A stretch of 64,000 bases of DNA from Elusimicrobia bacterium HGW-Elusimicrobia-3. GTDB lineage: Bacteria > Elusimicrobiota > Elusimicrobia > Elusimicrobiales > UBA9959. The position numbers were made by a program, and so were the translations under genes. Shown here piece after piece: positions 16,355 through 25,637 of this stretch (the stretch's first letter is position 1; each line of letters opens with the position of its first letter). The notes under the pieces were generated by a model. That model saw only the letters and a program-made list of their open reading frames with translations, was not told where the DNA came from and ran no database searches. The DNA lies in contig PHAL01000012.1 of assembly GCA_002840355.1 (NCBI GenBank), positions 1-64,000 on the forward strand, written 5' to 3'.

Positions 16355-17443
16355 ATGGCCATAGATCTCAAACTGCTGCTGAAAGTGATGGTGCAGAACA
16401 AGGCCTCGGATACCCATATCCGCGGCGACTCGCAGGTCTTCCTGCGCATCAACGGCGCCATCACGCCCATCAATTCCTCCAACATGACCGAGGCCGAAGT
16501 GCAGGCCATGATCGCGCCCATGATGACGCCGCGCCTGAAGAGGATCTTCGAGGAGAAGCACGAGTGCGACTTCTCCCACGAGGGCGGCGAGCTGGGGCGC
16601 TTCCGCTTTAACGTGTTCCTGCACAAGGGCAAGACCGGCGTGGCGATCCGCCACATCCCGCTCAAGATCCCCACTTTCGACGAGCTGCGCCTGCCGCAGG
16701 AGTCCATCAAGAAGATCCTCACCAACGAGCGCGGCCTGGTGCTGGTCACCGGCATCACCGGCTCCGGCAAGACCTCCACGCTGGCCGCGATGATCGAGTA
16801 CCTCAACTCCACCTGGGACGCGCATATCATCACGATCGAGGACCCGATAGAGTTCTCTTTCACCGAGAAGAAGTGCATCATCAGCCAGCGCGAGCTTGGC
16901 TCGGACACGACTAGCTTCGTGGACGCGCTGCGCGCCGCCATGCGCCAGGACCCGGACATCATCCTGGTCGGCGAAATGCGCGACCTGGAGACGGTCCAGG
17001 CGGCGATCACCGCCGCGGAGACCGGCCACCTGGTGTTCGGCACGCTGCACACGATGAACGCCGTGCAGACCATCTCGCGCATCATCGACCTCTTCCCGCC
17101 GCACCAGCAGGTCCAGGTGCGCATGCAGCTCTCGGAGAGCCTGCGCGGCATCGTGTCGCAGCGCCTGCTGGCCTGCACCAAGGGCGGCCGCCTGCCGGCG
17201 GTGGAGATCATGACCAACACGCCGCACATCAAGAAGATGATCGCGGACAACACTCTCGACGCCGTGACGCAGGCCATCGCCAAGGGCGGCTTCTACGGCA
17301 TGCAGACCTTCAACCAGTCGCTGGTGAAGATGCATAAGGACGGCATGGCCAAACTCGAGGACATACTGCAGGCGGCGTCCAATCCCGACGACGTGCTGCT
17401 GGCGGTGAAAGGCATCGAGCAGGATATCCAGACCAAGCATTGA
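16355..17443 (+). CDS. pilT: Type IV pilus retraction ATPase PilT
   Basis: 362 residues, typical length. Hexameric ATPase that depolymerises pili for twitching. Walker A GITGSGKTSTL, Asp box (TIEDPIEFSF), Walker B (DPDIILVGEMRD) and His box (GHLVFGTLHTMNA) are intact; the N-terminal PAS-like domain and the AIRHIPLKIPTFDELRLP linker fit PilT/PilU. It starts 17 bp after ftsZ with a strong GGGGG ribosome site, so it is probably cotranscribed with the division genes, which is an uncommon linkage. PilU is an alternative name. Confidence 0.93.
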   Translation: MAIDLKLLLKVMVQNKASDTHIRGDSQVFLRINGAITPINSSNMTEAEVQAMIAPMMTPRLKRIFEEKHECDFSHEGGELGRFRFNVFLHKGKTGVAIRHIPLKIPTFDELRLPQESIKKILTNERGLVLVTGITGSGKTSTLAAMIEYLNSTWDAHIITIEDPIEFSFTEKKCIISQRELGSDTTSFVDALRAAMRQDPDIILVGEMRDLETVQAAITAAETGHLVFGTLHTMNAVQTISRIIDLFPPHQQVQVRMQLSESLRGIVSQRLLACTKGGRLPAVEIMTNTPHIKKMIADNTLDAVTQAIAKGGFYGMQTFNQSLVKMHKDGMAKLEDILQAASNPDDVLLAVKGIEQDIQTKH

Positions 17444-17480
17444 GCGCGGGGCGGCCCGGGCTTATTCCATCGGAGGGAAC

Positions 17481-18200
17481 ATGTTCGCTGAAGGCTACAT
17501 CGGCATCGCGGGAATCATCGGCGTGGGAAAGTCCACGCTCACCATGGAGCTGGCCAAGGCGCTCAATTTCGAGCCCGTGCTCGAGGAGGTGGGCGGCAAT
17601 CCCTACCTGGAGCATTTCTACAAGGACATGGCGCAGTACGGCACGATCATGCAGATCTGGCTGCTCAACCACCGCTTCCGTCAGCACCGCGAGTTCGTCA
17701 GCCGCATCAGCCTCGGCAAGATCCGCGGCGTGGTGCAGGACCGGACGATCTGGGAAGACACGATCTTCGCCCGGATGCTCAACCGCCACCCCGACAAGAT
17801 CATCAGCGACATGGACTACAACACCTACCTGGACCTGTTCGATAACATGGTCCTGCGCGAGATGGTGTTCCCGCAGCTGATGATCTTCCTCGACTGCCGC
17901 GTCGAGACCTCCATCGCCCGCATCAAGGCCCGCGGCCGCAACATGGAGAAGGGCATAGACCCCTCCTATCTCAAGAGCCTGCAGGAGAACTACTACGAGT
18001 TCATCGAGGAGATGGAGGACGCCGGCGTGCGCATCCTCCGCCTGAACTGGGAGAATTACCAGCCCATCAGCGAGGTGGCGCGCCTGGTGCACGAATATTC
18101 GCTCAAGCCGTCGGCCTTCACCAAGTGGGTGCGCCCGCTGCGCAAGCTCGGCATGGAGAACGAGGCCAACCTCCCCAACAAGGTGGCGGTCTCACGGTAA
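17481..18200 (+). CDS. Deoxynucleoside kinase family protein
   Basis: 239 residues. P-loop GIAGIIGVGKSTL, EEVGGNPYLEHFY substrate-binding segment, the QDRTIWEDTIFA motif (DRS-type Arg for phosphoryl transfer) and a lid region (RIKARGRNMEKGID) identify the dNK/dGK-dAK family, which salvages deoxynucleosides to dNMPs. The C-terminal 40 residues extend beyond the minimal fold. Start ATG has a GGAGGG ribosome site. Its stop codon overlaps the cmk start by one base (TAATG), so the two nucleotide kinases are translationally coupled. Which base it prefers cannot be read from the sequence. Confidence 0.9.
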   Translation: MFAEGYIGIAGIIGVGKSTLTMELAKALNFEPVLEEVGGNPYLEHFYKDMAQYGTIMQIWLLNHRFRQHREFVSRISLGKIRGVVQDRTIWEDTIFARMLNRHPDKIISDMDYNTYLDLFDNMVLREMVFPQLMIFLDCRVETSIARIKARGRNMEKGIDPSYLKSLQENYYEFIEEMEDAGVRILRLNWENYQPISEVARLVHEYSLKPSAFTKWVRPLRKLGMENEANLPNKVAVSR

Positions 18201-18880
18201 TGCGCGCCCACGGCCTCGTGATCGCCATCGACGGGCCCGCCGGGGTGGGGAAATCCACCGTGGGCAAGCTCGTCGCCTCGCGCCTCGGCTACAGCTTCAT
18301 CAGTACCGGCAAGATGTACCGCGCGCTGGCGTGGAAGGCGCTGGAGCTCGGCGTCAGCCTGGAGGACGACAACGCCCTCGTCGGGCTCGCCCGCGCCGCC
18401 CGCTGGGCCTTCCCGAAAGGCGCCGGCCCCGAGGCCGACGTCTCGCTGGACGGCCGCGTGCTGGTCCTGGAGCTCGCCGAGGAGCGCGTCAGCCGCGCCT
18501 CTTCCGCCATCGCCAGGTTCGCGGGTGTGAGGTTGTTCATGAAGGACATGCAGCGCCAGGCCGGGCTCGAGGGCGGGGTGGTGATGGAGGGCCGCGACAT
18601 CGGCACCAACGTCTTCCCCGACGCCGAGCTTAAAATATACCTGGACGCCTCCCCCGAGGCCAGGGCCCGCCGCCGCGAGGGGCAGCTCAAGCAGCAGGGC
18701 CTGCCGGCGAATTACGCCGAGATACTCGATTTCATCATCAAACGCGACGCGCAGGATTCGGGCCGCGAGAACAACCCGCTGCGGAAAGCGGACGACGCCC
18801 GCTACCTGGATTCCACCGCGATGCCGCGCGAAAAGGTCGTGGACGCTATAGTGGCCCTGTTCGCGGCCGCGAAAGAGTAA
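18200..18880 (+). CDS. cmk: Cytidylate kinase
   Basis: 226 residues from the ATG at 18200. Converts CMP/dCMP to the diphosphates. P-loop AIDGPAGVGKSTVG, STGKMYRALA (CMP-binding), and VVMEGRDIGTNVFPDAELKIYLDA followed by R-rich lid and SRENNPL-type segment (GRENNPLRKADDA) are the full cytidylate kinase signature. Followed with no gap by plsC and then rpsA, matching the widespread cmk-plsC-rpsA order. Confidence 0.96.
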   Translation: MRAHGLVIAIDGPAGVGKSTVGKLVASRLGYSFISTGKMYRALAWKALELGVSLEDDNALVGLARAARWAFPKGAGPEADVSLDGRVLVLELAEERVSRASSAIARFAGVRLFMKDMQRQAGLEGGVVMEGRDIGTNVFPDAELKIYLDASPEARARRREGQLKQQGLPANYAEILDFIIKRDAQDSGRENNPLRKADDARYLDSTAMPREKVVDAIVALFAAAKE

Positions 18881-19507
18881 ATGCCGGCCCAACCTGACAT
18901 AGAGAGACCCCTCACCCTGCTGTTCGTCTACGGCTTTTTCAGGGCTTTTTTCCGCCTGTTCAACTCGCTCAAGGTGCTGGGCCTGGAGAACATCCCGCGC
19001 ACGGGCCCGCTGATAGTGGCGTGCAACCATCTCTCCCTGTCGGACCCGCCCGCCCTGACCTCCAGCCTCGCGCTGGTGCGCCTGCCCAACGTCATCGCCA
19101 AGAAGGAGCTGTTCTCCTTCTGGCCCTTGAGCTATTTCCTGCCCCGCTGGGGGGCCATTCCGGTGGACCGGACCCGGGCCGGGGGGGACCTGGGGGCGCT
19201 GCGCGGCTGCCTGACCGCCCTCAAGCGCGACGGCTGCCTTATCATCTTCCCCGAGGGCACCCGCGCCCAGGGCAGGACCCTCAAGCCCAAGCCCGGGGTG
19301 GCGCTGATGGCCCACAAGTCCGGCGCCCCGGTGCTGATAGCCCGCATTTTCAACAGCGATAATTTCTCAAAATTAGGTAAAATAACTATTAAGTACGGCG
19401 GCCTTAAAACCTTCGTGCCTCCGGCCGACGGGGACCTGAAGGCCGCCTACGCCAGATTTTCAGAAGAAGTGATGGCCGACATCTTTTCATTAACAGAGGA
19501 GCAGTAA
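18881..19507 (+). CDS. plsC: 1-acyl-sn-glycerol-3-phosphate acyltransferase
   Basis: 208 residues. Makes phosphatidic acid from lysophosphatidic acid at the inner membrane. The NHLSLSD (HX4D) catalytic motif, KKELFSFWPLSYFL, PVDRTRAGGD and FPEGTRAQG blocks I-IV are all present. The ATG directly follows the cmk stop. The partner first-step enzyme PlsY is encoded at 39.2 kb. Confidence 0.93.
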   Translation: MPAQPDIERPLTLLFVYGFFRAFFRLFNSLKVLGLENIPRTGPLIVACNHLSLSDPPALTSSLALVRLPNVIAKKELFSFWPLSYFLPRWGAIPVDRTRAGGDLGALRGCLTALKRDGCLIIFPEGTRAQGRTLKPKPGVALMAHKSGAPVLIARIFNSDNFSKLGKITIKYGGLKTFVPPADGDLKAAYARFSEEVMADIFSLTEEQ

Positions 19508-19512
19508 CCCCC

Positions 19513-20712
19513 ATGGAAACCAACCAGACCCCCAACCCCGAAGAGCAGGAAAATACCAAGAAAGGGCCGGAGCAGGGGCAAGAAGAAGAGCTCTCGATGG
19601 CCGATCTGCTGAAGGCCGAGGAGCAGGTGGCTGAAAAGGTCCAGTCCCGCGGCGTGGTTTCCGTGAAGGTGGTCCAGGTCACCGCCGACCTGGTGCTCGT
19701 CGACATAGGCGAGAAGAAAGAGGGCGCGATACCGCTGGCCGATTTCCAGGACGAGAAAGCGCCGGTCGCCGGCGACGAAGTGCAGGCCGTGCTCGAGAAG
19801 AAAGGCGGCGAAGGCCGCTACACGATGCTGTCCCACCGCCGCGCCCGCGAGCGCGCCGCCTGGGAGCTGGCCAAGAAGCTCTTCGAGGCCAAGGAGCGCG
19901 TGAAGGGCAAGGTGACCGAGATCGTCAAGGGCGGCTATATCGTGGACATCTCCGGGATGCGCGCCTTCATGCCGCTGTCCCTCTCCGAACTGGGCGGCGC
20001 CCACAAGCATTACCTGCCGCCGAACGCCAAGATCAAGTTCTACATCACCGATTTCAACGAGAAGGACCGCAAGGTCGTCGTCTCCCGCCGGCAGGTGCTG
20101 GAGGAGGACGAGAAGGTGCGCCGCGGCCAGGTGCTGGCCGAAGTGGCGCCGGGCCGCATCGTGCGCGGCGTCGTGGCCAAGGTAACCGAGGACGCGCTGC
20201 TGGTGCGCTTCCAGGGCATCGAGGGCTCGGTGAGCCTCGAGGACCTGGCCTGGAAGGACCCGCAGGAGGCCCTCAAGGGCTACAAGCGCGGCCAGCGCGT
20301 CAAGTGCAAGATCCTCGCCGTGGACAAGGACGGGGAAAAACTCGCTTTCGGCATCAAGCAGCTGCTGCCCAACCCGGTGGACATGCTCAAGCGGCGCTTC
20401 GCCCGCTTCGCCCGCGTAAAGGCCAAGGTGGTCTCGGTGGCCGCCGAGGGCGCCGTGGTGAAGGTCGGCGAGCAGACCGAAGGCTTCATCCGCCCCGAGG
20501 ACTACGGCGCCGAAGGCGCGCCCAAGGAAGGGGCCGAGCTCAACGTGGTGGTGGTCGGCATCAACTACGACAATTTCCGCCTCAACCTCTCCGTCAAGCG
20601 CGCCGAAGAAGTGGAAGACCGCAAGCGCATGGCGCAGTACCTCAAGGGCTCGCCCTCCCTCACCCTCGGCCAGATCCTCCTGGAGAACTCGGAGGACGAA
20701 GGTGAGTTATGA
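19513..20712 (+). CDS. rpsA: 30S ribosomal protein S1 (four S1 domains)
   Basis: 399 residues: an acidic, Gln/Glu-rich N-terminus (1-35), then four S1/OB domains at roughly 47-115, 130-200, 215-285 and 300-370. It helps the ribosome bind and unwind mRNA leaders. Six-domain S1 is typical of Proteobacteria, four-domain forms occur in other phyla. The first two domains carry ribosome-binding type sequence (ADLVLVDIGEKKEGAIP), the third the best RNA-binding signature. Third gene of cmk-plsC-rpsA; its last codons overlap the next gene by 11 bp. Confidence 0.93.
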   Translation: METNQTPNPEEQENTKKGPEQGQEEELSMADLLKAEEQVAEKVQSRGVVSVKVVQVTADLVLVDIGEKKEGAIPLADFQDEKAPVAGDEVQAVLEKKGGEGRYTMLSHRRARERAAWELAKKLFEAKERVKGKVTEIVKGGYIVDISGMRAFMPLSLSELGGAHKHYLPPNAKIKFYITDFNEKDRKVVVSRRQVLEEDEKVRRGQVLAEVAPGRIVRGVVAKVTEDALLVRFQGIEGSVSLEDLAWKDPQEALKGYKRGQRVKCKILAVDKDGEKLAFGIKQLLPNPVDMLKRRFARFARVKAKVVSVAAEGAVVKVGEQTEGFIRPEDYGAEGAPKEGAELNVVVVGINYDNFRLNLSVKRAEEVEDRKRMAQYLKGSPSLTLGQILLENSEDEGEL

Positions 20713-21673
20713 GAAGCGCCGCGAACTAAAAGAAGCTCTCGGCAAACTGTTACACTCCTACGGAGCGCCGCTCGGCATGCTGTTGGTGATTGTGCTGGCG
20801 GCGCTTTACATTTTCATGGCGCGCGCTGCCGGCCCGCTGCCGGAGTTCCCGAGGACCGCCGGCGACTCGATGCAGTCGGCCCGGGCGGAGCGCCGACTGG
20901 AAGAGCTCGCCGCGCGGCTCGCCGAAAACCCCGACGATATCAAGGCCCTCTCCGAGAGCGGCCGGCTCAAGTTCCAGCTCGGCGCGCAGCGCTACGTGGA
21001 AGCGATCGCCGACCTGGAGCGCGCCCGCGCGCTCGGCCTCGCCGACGCCCGCTCCTTCTACTACCTCGGCGTGATGTACCAGGGCGTGGGGCTCTACGAG
21101 TTCGCGGCCCAGGAGTACCGCAGGTTCCTGAATAATTTCCCCAAGGACGAAGAGGTCCGCATGCTGCTGGCCAAGCTGCATTATACCTCCGGCGACCACG
21201 CCGGGGCGGTGCGCGAGTACGAGGCCCTGCTGAGCGACGGCAGCGAAGACCCCGTGCTGCTGGAGAACCTGGCGCTGGCCCTCTGGAAGGCCGGCCGCGA
21301 CTACGCCCCCATCCTCTCCCGCCTGCGCGGCCTGGGCGACACGGGCGCCTTCCTGGCGGATTACGCCGAGGGCAGGATACGCTACGAATCCAAGGATTAC
21401 GCCGGCGCCCTGGCGCCGCTGACCCGCGCGGCCGGGGCCGCCCCGGCCTCCGGCTCCTTCTCCGACCAGCCCTCGCTTTTCTGGATGACGGCGGACAGCG
21501 CCTACCGCGGCAAGGACGAGGGCGCCGCCCACGGCTGGCTGCTGGAACTGCTAAAGGTTTCCCCGGAGCACCAGGAAGGCAAGCGCCTGCTGGCGAGGAT
21601 AGAGAAGGCCCGCGCCGCCGCCGCCAAGGCCGACCGGAAGGCCGCCGCGGCCGCGGCAAGGAAAAAGAAGTGA
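20702..21673 (+). CDS. TPR-repeat membrane-anchored protein
   Basis: 323 residues from a GTG start overlapping rpsA by 11 bp. One N-terminal transmembrane helix (about 20-41, APLGMLLVIVLAALYIFMA) leaves the rest outside the cytoplasm. About five TPR-like helix pairs follow (SFYYLGVMYQGVGLYEFAAQEYRRFLN, LAKLHYTSGDHAGAVREYEALL and so on), ending in an Ala/Lys-rich tail. Such proteins scaffold envelope complexes. The overlap with rpsA and close spacing to the downstream metallopeptidase-barrel gene (22 bp) suggest joint expression. No specific family is recognised. Confidence 0.75.
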   Translation: MSYEKRRELKEALGKLLHSYGAPLGMLLVIVLAALYIFMARAAGPLPEFPRTAGDSMQSARAERRLEELAARLAENPDDIKALSESGRLKFQLGAQRYVEAIADLERARALGLADARSFYYLGVMYQGVGLYEFAAQEYRRFLNNFPKDEEVRMLLAKLHYTSGDHAGAVREYEALLSDGSEDPVLLENLALALWKAGRDYAPILSRLRGLGDTGAFLADYAEGRIRYESKDYAGALAPLTRAAGAAPASGSFSDQPSLFWMTADSAYRGKDEGAAHGWLLELLKVSPEHQEGKRLLARIEKARAAAAKADRKAAAAAARKKK

Positions 21674-21695
21674 CCCGCCCGGGGGCTACTGGCAG

Positions 21696-24527
21696 ATGCG
21701 AACCCACGAGAGACTGAGAACCCTGGCCGCCGCCCTCCTGCTGGCGGCCGCCGCCGCGGCCCCGCTGGCCGCCCTGGAGCCCAACCAGGTCATCATCCGG
21801 GACTTCGCCTGGCAGGTCTACGCCACCGAGCATTTCGACATACACTACTACGACGGGTCAGAGCCCTGGCTGGCCTACGCCTCCGGCGTGCTGGAAGACG
21901 CCTACCGGCGCGAAGCCGCCGAACTTAACCCGGACCTCTCCAAGCGCATCCCCTTCTTCCTCTACGGCAGCATCAACGACATGCAGCAGTCCGGCATCGC
22001 CGCCGTGGGCGACGGCGTGGGCGGCCTCACCGAGCCTTACAAGGACCGCTTCATGGTATGGGCCGACGGGTCCAAAGGCTGGCTGAAGGACGTCATAGAG
22101 CACGAGTTCGCCCACGAGGTGCAGTTCAGCATCCTGATAGACGGCTTCTGGAAAAGCGCCCGCATCCTCAAGACCTACATCTACCCGCTGTGGATGATGG
22201 AGGGCATCGCCGAGCAGCAGACCGGCCTGAGCGACTACGCCGTGGAGAAGCTTTACGTGCGCGACGCGGTGCTGTCCGGCACGCTCATCCCGCTCTCGCG
22301 GCTCAACCAGTTCGCCCACCTGAAGCCCCACCAGACCACGCTGGCCTACAAGACCGGCGGCCACGCCATGCGCTTCCTCGCCGACCAGTACGGCGCCGAC
22401 AAGCCCCGGCGCATGCTGGAGCTGTTCCGCACGCGCTACGAGGCCGGCACCGTGCTAGGTCCCCTGATCGGGGCGGACCTGCAGGCCTTCGAGAAAAAAT
22501 TCGCCGAATACCTGGAGCTGAAGTATTTCGCCGAGGTCCAGGACGAGCGCCTGCAGGAGCCGCACCATTACGGCGAGCGCCTGACGCGCGGCAGCGACAA
22601 TATCCCCGAATTCAACGTCAGCCCGGCCCTGTCGCCCGACGGGAAAAAACTGGCCTTCCTGTCCACGCGCGACGGCCATCCCGCCGAGGTGCGGGTGCGG
22701 GACCTGGCCACCGGCCGGGAGAAAAAGCTGACCGGCCTGGCCGCCGGCGCCGAGAACATCCCCTACGGCCGCTTCACCAAGCCGCTGCGCTCGCTGGCCT
22801 GGTCGCCGGACGGGAAATACCTGGCCTTTTCCGGCCAGAAGAACCACCGCGAATACCTGTTCCTCTACGACGAGCGCGCCGGGAAAGTGGCGCGCGCCCG
22901 CGTGGAGGGGCTCACCGAGGCGCGCCAGCCGGCCTTCTCTCCCGACGGGAAAAAAGTGGCCTTTATCGGTATGCGGGGCGGCTATAACGACATCTACGAG
23001 CTGCCGACGGAAACCATCGCCGCCGGCGGGGTGCTGCCGCCGGCCGCGGCCGCGCGCCTGACCGAGAGCGCCCAGGACGAGGCCTCCCCGGTCTATTCCC
23101 CCGACGGCGCCTCGCTGGCCTATTCCTGCGAGGTGGACGGCTCCAGCGGGCCCGTGCGCGCGCTCTGCCTGCTGCGCCCCGGCGCGGCCCCGGAGGAGAT
23201 CCGCTTCCCCGGCGGCAGCGTGTACGACCCGGTCTTCGCGGCCGATGGCTCCGGCGTCTACTTCGTCTCCGACGCCGGCTACGACTTCGAACTTTACCGG
23301 CGCGAGAATTCCGGCGAAGTCCGCCGGCTGACGCGCACCATGGGCGGCATCTTCACGCCGGCGGTGTCGGGCGACAAGGTGTACTTCTCGGCCTTCAGGC
23401 GCGGCGGCATGGACGTTTACGCCGGCACGCCGGAGCACTTCCTGTACGAGGCCGGAGCCCCCGCCCCGGCGGAGGGGGAGCCTTTCGCGGTGTCGCCCTC
23501 CACCGGCGCTTTCCAGCCGTACCGCTTCAAGGCCTCCACGGACCTGTTCTTCCCGGCCTTCATGTTCTCCTCGCCGGGCGGCCTGTTCTGGATGAATTAC
23601 TGGCAGGCGTCCGACATGCTGGGCCGCCACAACCTGGGCATGTTCCTCAACTACAATTCCGGCGCCGATTACCTGAGCCTGCAGACCAGCTATTCCTACG
23701 TGCGCCGGCGCATGCCGCTGTTCCTGCAGACCACGCTGCTCAGCTACGACGGGGCGTCCACCGCCGACGATTTCGAGTACAACCGGGACTATGTCCGCCA
23801 CGCCGCCGGCACGGCCTGGCCCTTCGACCGCTACAACCGCCTGGAAGCCTTCGTCGTTTCCAAGAACGAGCGCAACGTCTACACGGACGTGGACTTTACC
23901 GAGCGCCTGCGCACGCGCTCGCTGCAGACCTCCTACATCCGCGACACCATCGACGGGCTGTACCTGACGGCCGTGCGCGGCTCGCGCACCGAGCTCTCCT
24001 GGCTCACCGCGGTGGAGCGGCACGGCGGCAACCTCAAGTACGACGTCTTCCTGCTGCAGTACCTGAAATATTTCCCGCTCTCCAAGCGCGCGGCCTTCGT
24101 GAACCGCTTCCTGGCGGGCCGCAGCGTGGGCCGCGACCGGCGCTATTTCGGCTTCGGCGGGCTGGGGGGCATACGCGGTTTCTCTTCCACCTCCGACCGC
24201 TACGAGAAGCCCGGCCTGCTCATGAACAACGCCGAGCTGCGGGTGCCGCTGGTCAAGGACATGAACTATTACATGTGGTACATGTTCCCTGATTTCTACT
24301 TTAAAGGCATCTACGCCAAGCTGTTCGCCGACACCGCCTACGGCTGGGACGCGGCCCGGGAGTTCGGCCGCGCCGGCGCCTCCGGGCCGGAGACCTCCGT
24401 GGGCGCGGGCGTGAACGTGCACACCTTCGTGCTGCAGGCCTTCCAGCTGGTGCTGAGTTTCGACTACGCCGTGCGCACTTCCGACGGCGGCAAGATCTTC
24501 TATTTCTACCTGGGGCCGCTGTTCTAA
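21696..24527 (+). CDS. Outer-membrane protein: gluzincin peptidase, TolB-like propeller and Omp85-type barrel
   Basis: 943 residues. Signal peptide 1-26. Residues 30-270 resemble the MA-clan peptidase fold: HEFAH at 136-140 and the third zinc ligand candidate Glu169 in PLWMMEGIAE. Residues 285-560 hold five or more PD40/TolB blades (SPALSPDGKKLAFLS, LAWSPDGKYLAFS, PAFSPDGKKVAFIG, PVYSPDGASLAYS). Residues about 600-943 are Tyr/Phe-rich barrel strands with a surface-antigen signature (RYFGFGGLGGIRGFSS) and a C-terminal aromatic-rich strand ending GPLF. Known families contain each module; a protease held in the periplasm or at the pore by its own barrel is inferred. It could process exported substrates. 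Catalytic residues appear intact. Probably cotranscribed with the TPR protein before it. Confidence 0.8.
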   Translation: MRTHERLRTLAAALLLAAAAAAPLAALEPNQVIIRDFAWQVYATEHFDIHYYDGSEPWLAYASGVLEDAYRREAAELNPDLSKRIPFFLYGSINDMQQSGIAAVGDGVGGLTEPYKDRFMVWADGSKGWLKDVIEHEFAHEVQFSILIDGFWKSARILKTYIYPLWMMEGIAEQQTGLSDYAVEKLYVRDAVLSGTLIPLSRLNQFAHLKPHQTTLAYKTGGHAMRFLADQYGADKPRRMLELFRTRYEAGTVLGPLIGADLQAFEKKFAEYLELKYFAEVQDERLQEPHHYGERLTRGSDNIPEFNVSPALSPDGKKLAFLSTRDGHPAEVRVRDLATGREKKLTGLAAGAENIPYGRFTKPLRSLAWSPDGKYLAFSGQKNHREYLFLYDERAGKVARARVEGLTEARQPAFSPDGKKVAFIGMRGGYNDIYELPTETIAAGGVLPPAAAARLTESAQDEASPVYSPDGASLAYSCEVDGSSGPVRALCLLRPGAAPEEIRFPGGSVYDPVFAADGSGVYFVSDAGYDFELYRRENSGEVRRLTRTMGGIFTPAVSGDKVYFSAFRRGGMDVYAGTPEHFLYEAGAPAPAEGEPFAVSPSTGAFQPYRFKASTDLFFPAFMFSSPGGLFWMNYWQASDMLGRHNLGMFLNYNSGADYLSLQTSYSYVRRRMPLFLQTTLLSYDGASTADDFEYNRDYVRHAAGTAWPFDRYNRLEAFVVSKNERNVYTDVDFTERLRTRSLQTSYIRDTIDGLYLTAVRGSRTELSWLTAVERHGGNLKYDVFLLQYLKYFPLSKRAAFVNRFLAGRSVGRDRRYFGFGGLGGIRGFSSTSDRYEKPGLLMNNAELRVPLVKDMNYYMWYMFPDFYFKGIYAKLFADTAYGWDAAREFGRAGASGPETSVGAGVNVHTFVLQAFQLVLSFDYAVRTSDGGKIFYFYLGPLF

Positions 24528-24552
24528 GGCGGGCCGGGAGGGAGCTATTTTT

Positions 24553-25596
24553 ATGCTAAAATTCAAGGGTATGAAGACCACGAAAACAGTAGCCGTGTTA
24601 GCCGTTTTTATCCTCGCGCAGGCGCTGACGCTCTGCGCGCAGGCGCCCGCCGCCAAACCCGCTGCCAAGAAGCAGGCGCCCGCCGCGGCCAAGCCCGCGC
24701 CTAAAACCGCCGCCCCCGCGGCCCCGCAGGACCCTTTAGAGGCCGCCAAGGTAAAGCTTAAATCCAAGGACGCCTCCGAGCGCCGGCAGGGCGCCGATAT
24801 GATAGGCCAGAGCCGCAATCCCAAGGGTGCCCAGGCGCTGATGGGCGCTCTCTCCGACGATTCTCCCCGCGTGCGCCAGGCCGCCGCGGACGCGCTGGGC
24901 CTGCTGTCCTGGCGCGAGGCCTCGCCCAAGCTCAGCGAACTGCTGCTCAAGGACAAGGACGCCTCGGTGCGCCAGCAGGCCGCCATCTCGCTGTCCCTTA
25001 TCATGGACCAGGGCGCCGGCCCCTCTCTGGCCAAGGCCCTCGGCGACAGCGAGCCCTCGGTACGCTACGCCGCGCTGCATACCATCTCCGTGCTCAAGTA
25101 CGCCCCCGCCGAGGAGCAGGTCCGGGAGCTGCTGGACTCCGGCGACTCCACGCTGCGCCGCAGCGCCATCGCCGCGCTGGGGCAGCTGCAGTCCAAGAAG
25201 TCCGGTCCGGCCATCGTGGCCGCCCTCAAGGACGCCGATCCTCTCGTGACGGCCGAGGCCATAAGGGCCATAGGCGTCATTCCCTACGCCGAGGGGGCCG
25301 CCGAGCTGGTGAAGATCCTCGACGCCGGACGCCAGCCAGCCCTGCGCATGGAGGCCGCCCTGGCCCTCTCCAAGCTGGGCCGCAACGACGGCCTGCTTAC
25401 CGCCTATGAGTTCCTTAAATCCCCCGAGCTCAGCATACGCAGCCAGGCCATGACCGTGGTGGGCGACGTCGGCGACGCCCGCAGCCTGCAGCTGATAGAA
25501 GAGATGTATGTAGCTGAGCAGGACCCGGCCAATAAATCCATGCTGGACTTCACCCGCCAGCGCCTGCAGGCCCGCCTGAAGACGGCTACGAAGTAA
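24553..25596 (+). CDS. Secreted HEAT-repeat protein
   Basis: 347 residues. N-terminal signal sequence (TVAVLAVFILAQALTLCAQ), an Ala/Pro/Lys-rich linker, then about seven HEAT/PBS-lyase-type repeats of about 31 residues (AQALMGALSDDSPRVRQAAADALG, LSELLLKDKDASVRQQAAISLS, ...). These form a solenoid for protein binding in the periplasm. The start at 24553 has a GGGAGG ribosome site 10 nt upstream; ATG at 24571 is an alternative. Follows the metallopeptidase-barrel gene by 25 bp, so it may be a partner of that protein. Confidence 0.8.
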   Translation: MLKFKGMKTTKTVAVLAVFILAQALTLCAQAPAAKPAAKKQAPAAAKPAPKTAAPAAPQDPLEAAKVKLKSKDASERRQGADMIGQSRNPKGAQALMGALSDDSPRVRQAAADALGLLSWREASPKLSELLLKDKDASVRQQAAISLSLIMDQGAGPSLAKALGDSEPSVRYAALHTISVLKYAPAEEQVRELLDSGDSTLRRSAIAALGQLQSKKSGPAIVAALKDADPLVTAEAIRAIGVIPYAEGAAELVKILDAGRQPALRMEAALALSKLGRNDGLLTAYEFLKSPELSIRSQAMTVVGDVGDARSLQLIEEMYVAEQDPANKSMLDFTRQRLQARLKTATK

Positions 25597-25637
25597 TTTA
25601 CCTTTCTCCGGCGGGCGCGGGCCCGCCTGGCGGCCGG

